A stretch of DNA of 5,632 nt from a bacterium (GTDB lineage Bacteria; Bacillota; Clostridia; Oscillospirales; Acutalibacteraceae), in the NCBI GenBank assembly GCA_004560045.1, contig SFWF01000083.1:1-5632 (forward strand), written 5' to 3'. Made by a program: the position numbers and the translations under genes. Shown here one piece after another: positions 1 to 4,905 of the stretch. Within the stretch, counting starts at the first letter, position 1, and every line of letters starts with the position of its first letter. Under the pieces are notes generated by a model. It did not search any database, was not told the DNA's origin, and was given only the letters and a program-made list of their open reading frames with translations.

Positions 1-144
1 CAGATATCTTGTTGCACTATAAAGACGGACGCTGCTTTCGGAGAAGTATTCCGAAATAACGAAGGACGCAAAGAAGATGCCTACAAAACAGAGCAGATCC
101 AAGGCGGCAAGGGTAGCGCGTCTTATAAATGATGATTTAAACAT
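1..144 (-). CDS. N-terminal part of a membrane protein of the polysaccharide locus (partial, runs off the window)
   Basis: The reading frame begins at ATG 144-142, preceded by a clear GGAGG ribosome binding site at 149-153 with a 4-nt gap, and stays open for 48 codons to the window edge. After a basic start (MFKSSFIRRATLAALD) comes one hydrophobic segment at about residues 12-31 (LAALDLLCFVGIFFASFVIS). It follows cpsB by 33 nt on the same strand, so it is probably in the same operon. A short basic N-terminus followed at once by a membrane helix fits the multi-helix N-terminus of CapD/FlaA1-type NDP-sugar epimerase/dehydratases, which often sit in this position. A polyprenyl-phosphate sugar transferase is equally possible from so little sequence. 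The CDS itself is well supported; the family is inference from context. Confidence 0.65.
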   Translation of the reverse strand, partial: MFKSSFIRRATLAALDLLCFVGIFFASFVISEYFSESSVRLYSATRYL

Positions 145-177
145 AAAGCCTCCGAATTTCAAACCGGAAAGGTTGTC

Positions 178-888
178 TTAAATTAGCTTATCGTTTACAA
201 CTTTCAGCGAGTTTTTAATTAAACGCTCGCTTTCTTTTTTCAGCTTTTTATAAGCCTTAGAAAGATTTGGTGGACGGTATGCGGGACTATGACAGTCGGA
301 CGCAAGAAGATCGATATAGCCTCTTTTTATAAGCTTTATAACGGTAGATGAGCGGCTTTTACCGAAAACCGAGGAGGCGTTACACTGAAGCAGGACGCCG
401 CTATCGATAAGTCGCTTTAAAAACGGAATATCTTTTCTCAGGTATTCGTAGCGCTCGATATGAGCAAGTATCGGGGTAATTCCGCGGCTCAGCATAAAGC
501 TGAGAGTATTTTCGAAATTAAAGGGAAAGCTTCCCGTCGTTTCAAGGAGAAGATAGGAAGTGTTTCCGATACAAAGCTTTTCGAGGTCGAGCTTTATAAG
601 GTTAGGGTCGTAGCGAACCTCGGCGCCGAGATGAAAACGCATATCGGCAAGGGCTTCGGTTTCCTTAAGACTTTCCGAAAGAGCGGAGAATGCCTCTTCC
701 CTACGGCTCAGGAAATCCTCTAAAGAAATATCGGACATATTGAAATGAGGCGTTAAGACGAGGTCGGTAACGCCCATTTCTTTTTCGCTCGCAATAAGTC
801 TCAGCGAAATGTCGGTATTTTCCGCTCCGTCGTCAATACCGGGCAGAACGTGAGTATGAATATCCGCGCCGATAGAATTACTTATCAT
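178..888 (-). CDS. cpsB: CpsB/YwqE-family protein-tyrosine phosphatase (PHP domain)
   Basis: This is a manganese-dependent PHP-fold phosphatase. In capsule and EPS systems the family dephosphorylates the tyrosine-rich tail of the BY-kinase CpsD and so controls polymer length and export. Starting at ATG 888 it has 236 residues, close to the usual 240-255. Metal-binding motifs are in place: DIHTHVLPGIDDG at residues 9-21 (H11, H13), TPHF at 46-49, GAEVRYD at 88-94 (E90), AHIERY at 142-147 (H143, E145, R146) and SDCHSPAYRPP at 197-207 (D198, H200). The frame is open for 20 codons upstream, but those residues are Thr/Ile-rich, unlike the family, and overlap the preceding small ORF in another frame. 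ATG 888 overlaps that ORF's end by 11 nt (ATGATAAGTAA) and has no strong Shine-Dalgarno of its own, so translation is probably coupled. No active-site residue appears lost. Confidence 0.9.
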   Translation of the reverse strand: MISNSIGADIHTHVLPGIDDGAENTDISLRLIASEKEMGVTDLVLTPHFNMSDISLEDFLSRREEAFSALSESLKETEALADMRFHLGAEVRYDPNLIKLDLEKLCIGNTSYLLLETTGSFPFNFENTLSFMLSRGITPILAHIERYEYLRKDIPFLKRLIDSGVLLQCNASSVFGKSRSSTVIKLIKRGYIDLLASDCHSPAYRPPNLSKAYKKLKKESERLIKNSLKVVNDKLI

Positions 889-991
889 AGCCGTAAGCGT
901 AATAGCTTCTGTTATTATAGTATTTGTCGTACTTGTAGTTATTATCAACCGTAGAGCCTTCGCTGCTGCGATGTTTTTTCTTTTTAAACAT
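878..991 (-). CDS. 37-residue tyrosine-rich small protein, resembling a detached BY-kinase (CpsD) tail
   Basis: ATG 991 is preceded by AAAGGAG (SD about 8 nt upstream) and opens a 38-codon frame ending TAA 880-878. The N-terminus is basic (MFKKKKHRSSEG). Residues 19-37 contain eight tyrosines (YKYDKYYNNRSYYAYGYDK). Such a C-terminal tyrosine cluster is the autophosphorylated tail of BY-kinases and the substrate of CpsB, the gene directly downstream and overlapping. No Walker A or kinase domain is present. The ORF may be the fused start and end of a cpsD gene that lost its middle, or a genuine mini-protein serving as a phospho-acceptor or decoy. The intact SD, clean frame and overlap with cpsB argue that it is translated; the function is inference. 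It is too short for ordinary gene callers. Confidence 0.6.
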   Translation of the reverse strand: MFKKKKHRSSEGSTVDNNYKYDKYYNNRSYYAYGYDK

Positions 992-994
992 ACC

Positions 995-1195
995 TTAGGC
1001 TCCTTTGCTTTTTATATCGTTTTTCGAAACGGTCGGCGTTTCGAGCTCGATGTAGTTGGAATAAGAAAACGTAATAGCTTTCACGATTACGGCCGAACAG
1101 AAAATAAACACCCGTTTTCTAAGCAGGGTGAATAAAAGCTGAATAAGATCTATCTGTCCGATTCCTGACGTTTTATTGTTTTCTGTTTTTTGATT
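995..1195 (-). pseudogene. Remnant of a Wzz/CpsC-like chain-length regulator (start codon and most of the protein missing)
   Basis: A frame of 66 codons runs from 1195 to TAA 997-995 just after an AGGAG motif at 1196-1200, but it contains no ATG and begins NQKTENN at once after the SD. Its middle reads IDLIQLLFTLLRKRVFIFC and continues SAVIVKAITFSYS. This pattern is typical of the N-terminal cytoplasmic stretch and first membrane helix of Wzz/CpsC proteins (IDL..L...L.KR, then a hydrophobic helix), here with a lysine inside the helix. A short polar tail (ETPTVSKNDIKSKGA) then precedes the stop, which lies 3 nt from the next ATG. In complete EPS operons CpsC comes first, followed by CpsD and CpsB, so position and order fit. 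It is probably the remains of an internal deletion. Membership in the family is inferred from pattern only. Confidence 0.5.
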
Positions 1196-1226
1196 CTCCT
1201 AAAAATATGGTCAGGACTTTTATGTC

Positions 1227-1256
1227 ATTATACTACAGGGAAGGTCGTTTTGTCAA
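1227..1256 (-). promoter_or_regulatory. Consensus sigma-A promoter of the EPS operon
   Basis: Read on the minus strand, TTGACA (1256-1251) and TATAAT (1232-1227) are separated by 18 nt. Both hexamers are perfect consensus. The -35 box overlaps the TGA stop codon of comM (1255-1253), so the EPS operon is packed against comM on the same strand. I see no convincing terminator between them. The first SD (AGGAG, 1196-1200) lies about 30 nt downstream of the -10 box. Confidence 0.85.
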
Positions 1257-2791
1257 CCTTCCCAATATTTTCGGTCGAGGCTTCTGAACTGAATAGCCTG
1301 GGCAATATGGGACACTTCGATAATCTCCTTGCCCTCTAAATCGGCTATCGTTCTCGAGACCTTCAGTATTCGGTCGTAGGCTCGGGCCGAAAGGCCTAAG
1401 CGGTCAAAGGAGGCTCTGAGCAGGGCCTCGGCGTCGTCGGAAAGACGGCAGAAGGTATTGAGCATTCCGGGAAGCAGACGGGCGTTGCAGGTAATTCCCG
1501 TGCCCTTATAGCGCTCAACCTGAATTTTACGGGCGCGGTCTACCCTTTCGCGGACGGTAGCGCTTGTTTCCTCCTTGCCCGTAGATTTAAGGGAAGCGTA
1601 GTCTACCGGAGGTACCTCTATATGAAGATCAAGGCGATCGAGCATAGGTCCGGAAATTCGGTTGAGGTATTTATGCACAGCCTGCGGAGTGCAGGTGCAT
1701 TTACGGGTCGGATGACCGAAGAAGCCGCAGGGACAGGGGTTCATAGCGGCTACCAGAGTAAATTCACTCGGGTAGGTAAGGGAGCCTGCCACTCGGGAAA
1801 TGGTAACCTTTCCGTCCTCCAAGGGCTGACGCATTGCCTCCATAACATCGCGGCCGAATTCGGGAAGCTCGTCAAGGAAAAGCACTCCGTTATGAGAAAG
1901 GGATATTTCTCCCGGTCTCGGCACAGTACCACCGCCCGAGATACCTCTTGAAGATACGGTATGATGCGGCGAACGGAAGGGCCGAACGGTTATAAGGGGG
2001 CTTTCGGGGCTAAGCTCTCCGGCAACCGAATAGATTTTCGTGGTTTCGATAGATTCCTCAAAGGTCATTTCGGGAAGTATGGTCGGAAGGCGCTTCGCAA
2101 GCATACTTTTACCTGCGCCAGGGCTGCCTATGAGAAGAATATTATGACCTCCCGCGGCGGCTATCTCTAAAGCACGCTTAGCGGCGGCCTGACCCTTGAC
2201 CTCAGAAAAATCGAATATCTGATTTTGGTTTTTGGAGGCCGAAATATCGATAGGAGGCGTCGGCATAAGCTCGGTAAAGCCTGTAATATGTGAAATTACA
2301 TCCTCAATTGTATCGGCGCCGTAGATGTTTATTCCCTCGACAACCGAGCCCTCGGCGGCATTTGCGGAGGGTACGAAGAAGTTTTTAATTCCGTTTTGAC
2401 GGGCGCTTATAGCCATAGCCAAAACGCCGTTTACGTGACGAAGGCTTCCGTCAAGGGATACCTCGCCGATAAAAATACATTCTTCCATATTTACGCGAGG
2501 TTCGATCTGCCCTCCCGCAATAAGCAGGGAAAGCAGTACGGGAAGATCGTAAACGGAGCCTTCCTTTTTAACGTCGGCAGGCGCAAGATTTACGGTAATA
2601 TGGCCAAGAGGATAACGGTAGCCGCTATTCTTTATGGCGGCGCGTACTCGGTCCCTCGATTCTCTTACAGCAGAGTCGGGAAGACCTACTATATCAAAGG
2701 CCGCTTTGCTTCTCGGAGAAATGTCGGCCTGTATCTGAACGTCGTAGGCATCGATTCCGTATAATCCGATGCTTCTTATCTTGGAGACCAT
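1253..2791 (-). CDS. comM: ComM/YifB family Mg-chelatase-like AAA+ ATPase
   Basis: With ATG 2791 as start the protein has 512 residues, the normal size for the family. A GTG four codons earlier (2803) is possible, but the SD (GAGGTG, 2801-2796) is well placed only for the ATG. The N-terminal domain has the Lon-protease-like fold signature (FDIVGLPDSAVRESRDRVRAA, about residues 32-53, and NLAPADVKKEGSVYDLPV, about 68-85). The ATPase core carries Walker A GSPGAGKS at 222-229 and Walker B VLFLDE at 303-308. A cysteine cluster CPCG...CTC lies at 353-367, and GPMLDRLDLH at about 381-390 is the arginine-finger region. In Gram-negatives ComM is a hexameric helicase that drives branch migration during natural transformation. 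In Clostridia it is usually a conserved housekeeping gene whose role is less certain. No truncation or frameshift is seen. Confidence 0.93.
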   Translation of the reverse strand: MVSKIRSIGLYGIDAYDVQIQADISPRSKAAFDIVGLPDSAVRESRDRVRAAIKNSGYRYPLGHITVNLAPADVKKEGSVYDLPVLLSLLIAGGQIEPRVNMEECIFIGEVSLDGSLRHVNGVLAMAISARQNGIKNFFVPSANAAEGSVVEGINIYGADTIEDVISHITGFTELMPTPPIDISASKNQNQIFDFSEVKGQAAAKRALEIAAAGGHNILLIGSPGAGKSMLAKRLPTILPEMTFEESIETTKIYSVAGELSPESPLITVRPFRSPHHTVSSRGISGGGTVPRPGEISLSHNGVLFLDELPEFGRDVMEAMRQPLEDGKVTISRVAGSLTYPSEFTLVAAMNPCPCGFFGHPTRKCTCTPQAVHKYLNRISGPMLDRLDLHIEVPPVDYASLKSTGKEETSATVRERVDRARKIQVERYKGTGITCNARLLPGMLNTFCRLSDDAEALLRASFDRLGLSARAYDRILKVSRTIADLEGKEIIEVSHIAQAIQFRSLDRKYWEG

Positions 2792-2819
2792 ATCACACCT
2801 CACAAAATATATTTGTATT

Positions 2820-2848
2820 ATTTTATCACTTATTTTGTGTTTTTACAA
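2820..2848 (-). promoter_or_regulatory. Likely comM promoter
   Basis: Minus strand TTGTAA (2848-2843), a 17-nt spacer, then TAAAAT (2825-2820), 29 nt upstream of the chosen ATG. Its -35 box lies 10 nt from the -35 box of the divergent plus-strand promoter. Confidence 0.65.
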
Positions 2849-2861
2849 GTATATTTACTTG
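2846..2861. promoter_or_regulatory. Inverted repeat between divergent promoters, possible operator
   Basis: CAAGTA-TATT-TACTTG is a perfect 6-bp dyad with a 4-nt centre. It fills the gap between the two divergent -35 boxes, covering 3 nt of each. A dimeric regulator bound here could control both comM and the ttcA-like gene. A chance palindrome in AT-rich DNA cannot be excluded. Confidence 0.35.
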
Positions 2862-2887
2862 AAAAACGGCCGATAAGGAAATATAAT
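2859..2887 (+). promoter_or_regulatory. Promoter of the ttcA-like gene
   Basis: TTGAAA (2859-2864), a 17-nt spacer, and a perfect TATAAT (2882-2887). The expected start is about 2894, giving a short leader of about 20 nt that contains the AGGAG ribosome binding site at 2905-2909. Confidence 0.8.
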
Positions 2888-2913
2888 ATAGAAAAAAGTA
2901 TTTTAGGAGCATT

Positions 2914-3744
2914 ATGGAACGCTATAAGGAAATTGAGAGAAGCATTATAAAAAAATTCAGAAAGGCTATCTGGAATAATTTCGTAGGAGCGGTAAACGAA
3001 TACGAGCTTATAAAAGAGGGCGATAAAATCGCCGTTTGCATTTCGGGCGGCAAGGACAGTATGCTTATGGCGAAATGTATGCAGGAGCTATGTCGTCATT
3101 CCCTCTACCCGTTTGAGCTTATCTTTCTCGTAATGGACCCCGGCTACAACAAGGAAAACCGCGAGCTTATCGAATATAACGCGGCTCAGATGAACATACC
3201 CATCACCATTTTTGAAAGCAATATTTTCGACGTGGTGGTGGATGCGGGCGGCGCCCCCTGCTATCTTTGTGCAAGAATGAGGCGAGGCTGCCTTTACTCT
3301 AAGGCAAAGGAGCTTGGCTGTAATAAGATCGCCCTCGGGCATCATTTTGACGATATGATCGAGACTTTGCTGCTTAATATGACCTACGCTTCGGAGATCA
3401 AGACTATGCTCCCGAAGCTTAAGTCATTGAATTTCGAGGGTATGGAGCTTATCCGTCCCCTATATAAGGTAAAGGAAAAGGATATTATCGCCTGGTCAAA
3501 TTATAATGAGCTGAGATTTTTACAGTGTGCCTGCAAGTTTACGGCAGAGAGCGAGCACAATGAGGAAATATCCAAGCGCAAGGAGATAAAGGCTCTTATT
3601 AAGGACATTAAAAAGATAAACCCTGCGGTGGACGATAACCTTTTCAGAAGCGTGCATAACGTAAACCTTGCTTCTATCGTAGGTTGGCGCGATAAGGACA
3701 GCGGAGATAAGCACAGTTATATCGAAAATTATGATGAGATGTAA
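2914..3744 (+). CDS. ttcA: TtcA-family PP-loop tRNA thiolase (tRNA 2-thiocytidine synthetase-like)
   Basis: The protein is a 276-residue N-type PP-loop ATPase. The P-loop motif SGGKDS is at residues 44-49. A CxxC pair, C116 and C119 (PCYLCARMRRG), and a later cysteine pair C205/C207 (QCACK) match the three-cysteine [4Fe-4S] arrangement of TtcA. LGHHFDDMIET at 141-151 is the second signature shared with TilS/TtcA, and RPLYKVKEKDI at 181-191 fits the TtcA group. TtcA adenylates C32 of certain tRNAs and replaces its oxygen with sulfur in the cytoplasm. The Firmicute members form a separate subgroup whose tRNA substrate is not always proven, so the exact modification is inferred. The start is fixed by AGGAG at 2905-2909, 4 nt before the ATG. 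A tRNA-Leu gene lies 375 nt downstream, but a functional link is not shown. Confidence 0.82.
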   Translation: MERYKEIERSIIKKFRKAIWNNFVGAVNEYELIKEGDKIAVCISGGKDSMLMAKCMQELCRHSLYPFELIFLVMDPGYNKENRELIEYNAAQMNIPITIFESNIFDVVVDAGGAPCYLCARMRRGCLYSKAKELGCNKIALGHHFDDMIETLLLNMTYASEIKTMLPKLKSLNFEGMELIRPLYKVKEKDIIAWSNYNELRFLQCACKFTAESEHNEEISKRKEIKALIKDIKKINPAVDDNLFRSVHNVNLASIVGWRDKDSGDKHSYIENYDEM

Positions 3745-3760
3745 GTTTTTCTCATCTTTT
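3733..3760 (+). terminator. Weak terminator-like hairpin overlapping the ttcA-like stop codon
   Basis: GATGAGA (3733-3739) pairs with TCTCATC (3750-3756), followed by TTTT. The 7-bp stem is AT-rich and the loop is 10 nt, so this is a weak candidate. The next promoter lies about 130 nt downstream. Between them (3761-3890) I see no gene, only a GC-richer patch followed by AT-rich sequence. Confidence 0.35.
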
Positions 3761-3892
3761 CGGCGGAGGTTGCGACTCGGCAGCTCGGCGGCTCTGACGA
3801 CCCAATGTGACGTCATTCGCTACCGATAGAGTTGTTGCGCCCTACAAACAAGCATAAACATTTGAAAAGTTAATTAAAACAAGATTTTTTTC

Positions 3893-3921
3893 TTGACATA
3901 ACAAGCCAAATGTTATAAAAT
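3893..3921 (+). promoter_or_regulatory. tRNA promoter
   Basis: TTGACA (3893-3898), a 17-nt spacer, then TAAAAT (3916-3921). An alternative TATAAA at 3914-3919 would give a spacer of 15. The expected start, about 3928, lies upstream of the duplicated 5' tRNA fragment. The transcript would therefore contain that fragment, the GC-rich insert and then the complete tRNA. Confidence 0.8.
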
Positions 3922-3941
3922 TATTTTGTTCGTGAAAAAAA

Positions 3942-3969
3942 GAATATGCCGCTGTGGTGGAATAGGCAG
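3942..3969 (+). repeat. Duplicated 5' part of tRNA-Leu (28-bp exact direct repeat)
   Basis: Positions 3942-3969 are identical to 4114-4141. The repeat covers 6 nt of leader and the first 22 nt of tRNA-Leu (acceptor 5' strand and most of the D-arm). After 3969 the sequence no longer resembles a tRNA: there is no anticodon arm, T-arm or CCA. The unit offset is 172 nt. It could be a truncated second tRNA copy, or the duplicated target left by insertion of the intervening sequence. Confidence 0.85.
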
Positions 3970-4113
3970 TTTTTGGCCGAGCGCACCCGGTGGGTGATGA
4001 AGCGAAGGCCGAAAAGGCGCCGCGGTCGACAGAGGCGAGGGCGTGTACCGACGCCCGAGAAAATGTCGGGTTACCGCAAGAGTCACACAAGCACTCTATT
4101 AGAAGATAAAAAT
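3970..4113 (+). other. GC-rich, hairpin-forming insert between the two tRNA-Leu 5' copies
   Basis: The stretch holds no convincing gene. It is clearly richer in GC than both flanks up to about 4065 and can form several local stems: CACCC-GGT-GGGTG (about 3989-4001), GGGCGT with ACGCCC (about 4040-4057), the competing CCCGA with TCGGG, and AGAGT with ACTCT (about 4079-4097). GTTACCGC near 4070 weakly recalls a T-box core, but the rest of a T-box is missing. The tRNA promoter lies upstream, so the region should be transcribed as part of the tRNA precursor. It could be a structured RNA, an insertion scar, or foreign sequence trapped in a tandem tRNA duplication. I recognise no known family. Confidence 0.45.
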
Positions 4114-4119
4114 GAATAT

Positions 4120-4206
4120 GCCGCTGTGGTGGAATAGGCAGACACAAGGGACTTAAAATCCCTCGGTAGCGATACCGTATCGGTTCAAGTCCGATTAGCG
4201 GCACCA
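4120..4206 (+). tRNA. tRNA-Leu (anticodon UAA), CCA encoded
   Basis: The gene folds as a class II tRNA. The acceptor strand GCCGCTG (4120-4126) pairs with TAGCGGC (4196-4202, with a terminal G-U), followed by discriminator A4203 and CCA 4204-4206. The anticodon stem AGGGA/TCCCT (4147-4151, 4159-4163) encloses the loop CTTAAAA with anticodon TAA at 4154-4156. A long variable arm follows (about 4164-4178). The T-arm is ATCGG-TTCAAGT-CCGAT (4179-4195). The long variable arm, the anticodon and discriminator A all agree with leucine. Confidence 0.96.
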
Positions 4207-4208
4207 AA

Positions 4209-4242
4209 AAATAAAGCACTTCCAAAGAAGTGCTTTATTTTT
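4209..4242 (+). terminator. Strong intrinsic terminator of the tRNA unit
   Basis: AAAGCACTTC (4213-4222) pairs with GAAGTGCTTT (4227-4236) around the loop CAAA, and the stem extends through flanking A/T pairs. The trailing ATTTTTAT supplies the U-tract. The A-rich 5' side means it may also act on the minus strand. Confidence 0.88.
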
Positions 4243-4244
4243 AT

Positions 4245-4448
4245 CCAATCCGAAGGATTGGTATGTAATCGCCGTCAGGCGTATGTAATACGTTTGCAAA
4301 GCAAACGGTATGTCATCAAGTCGCAAGACTTGTATGTTCCTTTCCTTCGGATTGATTACATACCTTTCTTCGAAAGGATTACATCCACACCTGCGGTGTG
4401 ATTACATACCGCAACTACGTTGCGGATTACATACAAGGCTTCGCCTTG
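4245..4448. repeat. Array of nine short hairpins with inverted linker halves
   Basis: Nine stem-loops follow one another: CCAATCC-GAA-GGATTGG (4245-4261), CGCC-GTCA-GGCG (4270-4281), CGTTTGC-AAA-GCAAACG (4291-4307), CAAGTC-GCAA-GACTTG (4317-4332), a degenerate TCC-TTC-GGA (4343-4351), CCTTTC-TTC-GAAAGG (4363-4377), CACACC-TGC-GGTGTG (4386-4400), CCGCAAC-TAC-GTTGCGG (4409-4425) and CAAGGC-TTC-GCCTTG (4434-4448). Stem sequences all differ but loops are always 3-4 nt. The first four are each followed by GTATGTAAT or a variant (4261, 4281, 4308, 4332). The last four are each preceded by its reverse complement ATTACATAC or a variant (4355, 4378, 4401, 4426). The whole array is therefore an inverted repeat at the linker level. 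It is not a CRISPR. I recognise no named repeat family. Confidence 0.9.
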
Positions 4449-4474
4449 ATTTAGAAGCGATTTTCTGCTATACT
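4446..4474 (+). promoter_or_regulatory. Extended -10 promoter of the four-helix-bundle gene, starting in the last hairpin
   Basis: TTGATT (4446-4451), a 17-nt spacer, TATACT (4469-4474), with TGC immediately before it (extended -10). The -35 box starts inside the 3' arm of the last array hairpin. Transcription would begin at about 4481, right at the ribosome binding site AGAGGTGGG (4482-4490), giving a leader of only about 13 nt. Confidence 0.65.
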
Positions 4475-4493
4475 GTTTGTAAGAGGTGGGTGT

Positions 4494-4889
4494 ATGAAAA
4501 ATAATCCTTTGCTTAAATATGCCGAACAGTTGGCGGTTAACATTGAAACTTTGTGCAAATTTTTAGAACGCAAAGATAATTCAAACACAATCTTTCAAAT
4601 TCGAAAATCTTCATCAAGTGTTTTTGCAAATATCGCCGAAGCACAATACCCTCAAAGCTTGCCCGATATGCTTTCAAAATTCAAAATCGCCCGCAAAGAA
4701 TGCGTTGAAACAGAAAGTTGGTTAAAACTTTTATATGCAAACAATTCTATTGATGATAAGACTTTCAAAAAGCATAGAAATCTCTGTGGTAGAATACAAA
4801 GGATGTTGACATCTTCTTGTATTACAATTGAAAAGAAAATAGAGCAAATCATAACCACCCGTCAAACGGGTGGTTTGCACAAGGGCTAA
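4494..4889 (+). CDS. Small four-helix-bundle protein (23S rRNA IVS / Avd-like superfamily)
   Basis: This 131-residue protein shows the family signature in its second helix, IRKSSSSVFANIAEAQ (about residues 36-51), flanked by charged amphipathic helices (LLKYAEQLAVNIETLCKFLE; SKFKIARKECVETESWLKLL; NLCGRIQRMLTSSCITIEKKIEQII). Relatives are encoded within 23S rRNA intervening sequences. Others act as the accessory variability protein Avd of diversity-generating retroelements, forming pentameric barrels that bind nucleic acid and the reverse transcriptase. No reverse transcriptase, template repeat or rRNA is in this window, so the role here is unknown. The start follows AGAGGTGGG closely. The last dozen residues (TTRQTGGLHKG) are encoded by the hairpin at 4853-4875 and its flank, so the original C-terminus may have been replaced. 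Base use is more AT-rich than in comM or the ttcA-like gene, which suggests acquisition. Confidence 0.85.
   Translation: MKNNPLLKYAEQLAVNIETLCKFLERKDNSNTIFQIRKSSSSVFANIAEAQYPQSLPDMLSKFKIARKECVETESWLKLLYANNSIDDKTFKKHRNLCGRIQRMLTSSCITIEKKIEQIITTRQTGGLHKG
4853..4875. repeat. 10-bp hairpin inside the 3' end of the four-helix-bundle gene
   Basis: AACCACCCGT (4853-4862) pairs perfectly with ACGGGTGGTT (4866-4875) around CAA. A second stem, GGGCT-AAA-AGCCC (4883-4895), contains the gene's TAA stop codon. A CACCCG/CGGGTG hairpin also occurs beyond the transposase at 5519-5535. Confidence 0.8.
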
Positions 4890-4905
4890 AAGCCCATAAT
4901 GCCGA

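Noticed and set aside
460..723. Plus-strand open frame inside cpsB
   Set aside because: It is antisense to a gene with all its catalytic motifs, has no good ribosome binding site and resembles no protein.
1622..2764. Several open frames on the plus strand, and one on the minus strand, within comM
   Set aside because: All lie in other frames of the well-supported comM gene and carry no recognisable domain.
3520..3816. 98-codon minus-strand frame across the 3' end of the ttcA-like gene
   Set aside because: Mostly antisense to conserved TtcA sequence, with no ribosome binding site and no family resemblance.
4060..4105. T-box riboswitch core
   Set aside because: GGGTTACCGC resembles the T-box motif only partly. 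There is no specifier stem, no proper antiterminator and no amino-acid gene downstream.
3946..4137. 63-codon Arg-rich plus-strand frame over the insert
   Set aside because: It starts in the duplicated tRNA piece and ends in the real tRNA, with no ribosome binding site. The arginines reflect the GC-rich structured sequence.
3948..4206. Split tRNA or group I intron in tRNA-Leu(UAA)
   Set aside because: The downstream tRNA is complete and the insert lies before it rather than in the anticodon loop, so no splicing is needed.
3842..4225. 127-codon minus-strand frame (contains GLEPIRYRYRG)
   Set aside because: It is the antisense of the tRNA-Leu gene and insert. GLEP-type peptides are a common artefact of translating tRNA genes backwards.
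4245..4448. CRISPR array
   Set aside because: The recurring units are 9-nt linkers of both orientations and the intervening sequences are themselves palindromes of unequal length. There are no uniform repeats, spacers or cas genes.
4310..4504. 64-codon frame through the hairpin array
   Set aside because: It runs across the repeats, has no ribosome binding site and overlaps the promoter and start of the four-helix-bundle gene.
4494..4889. Diversity-generating retroelement because of the Avd-like protein
   Set aside because: No reverse transcriptase, template repeat or variable repeat is present in the window.
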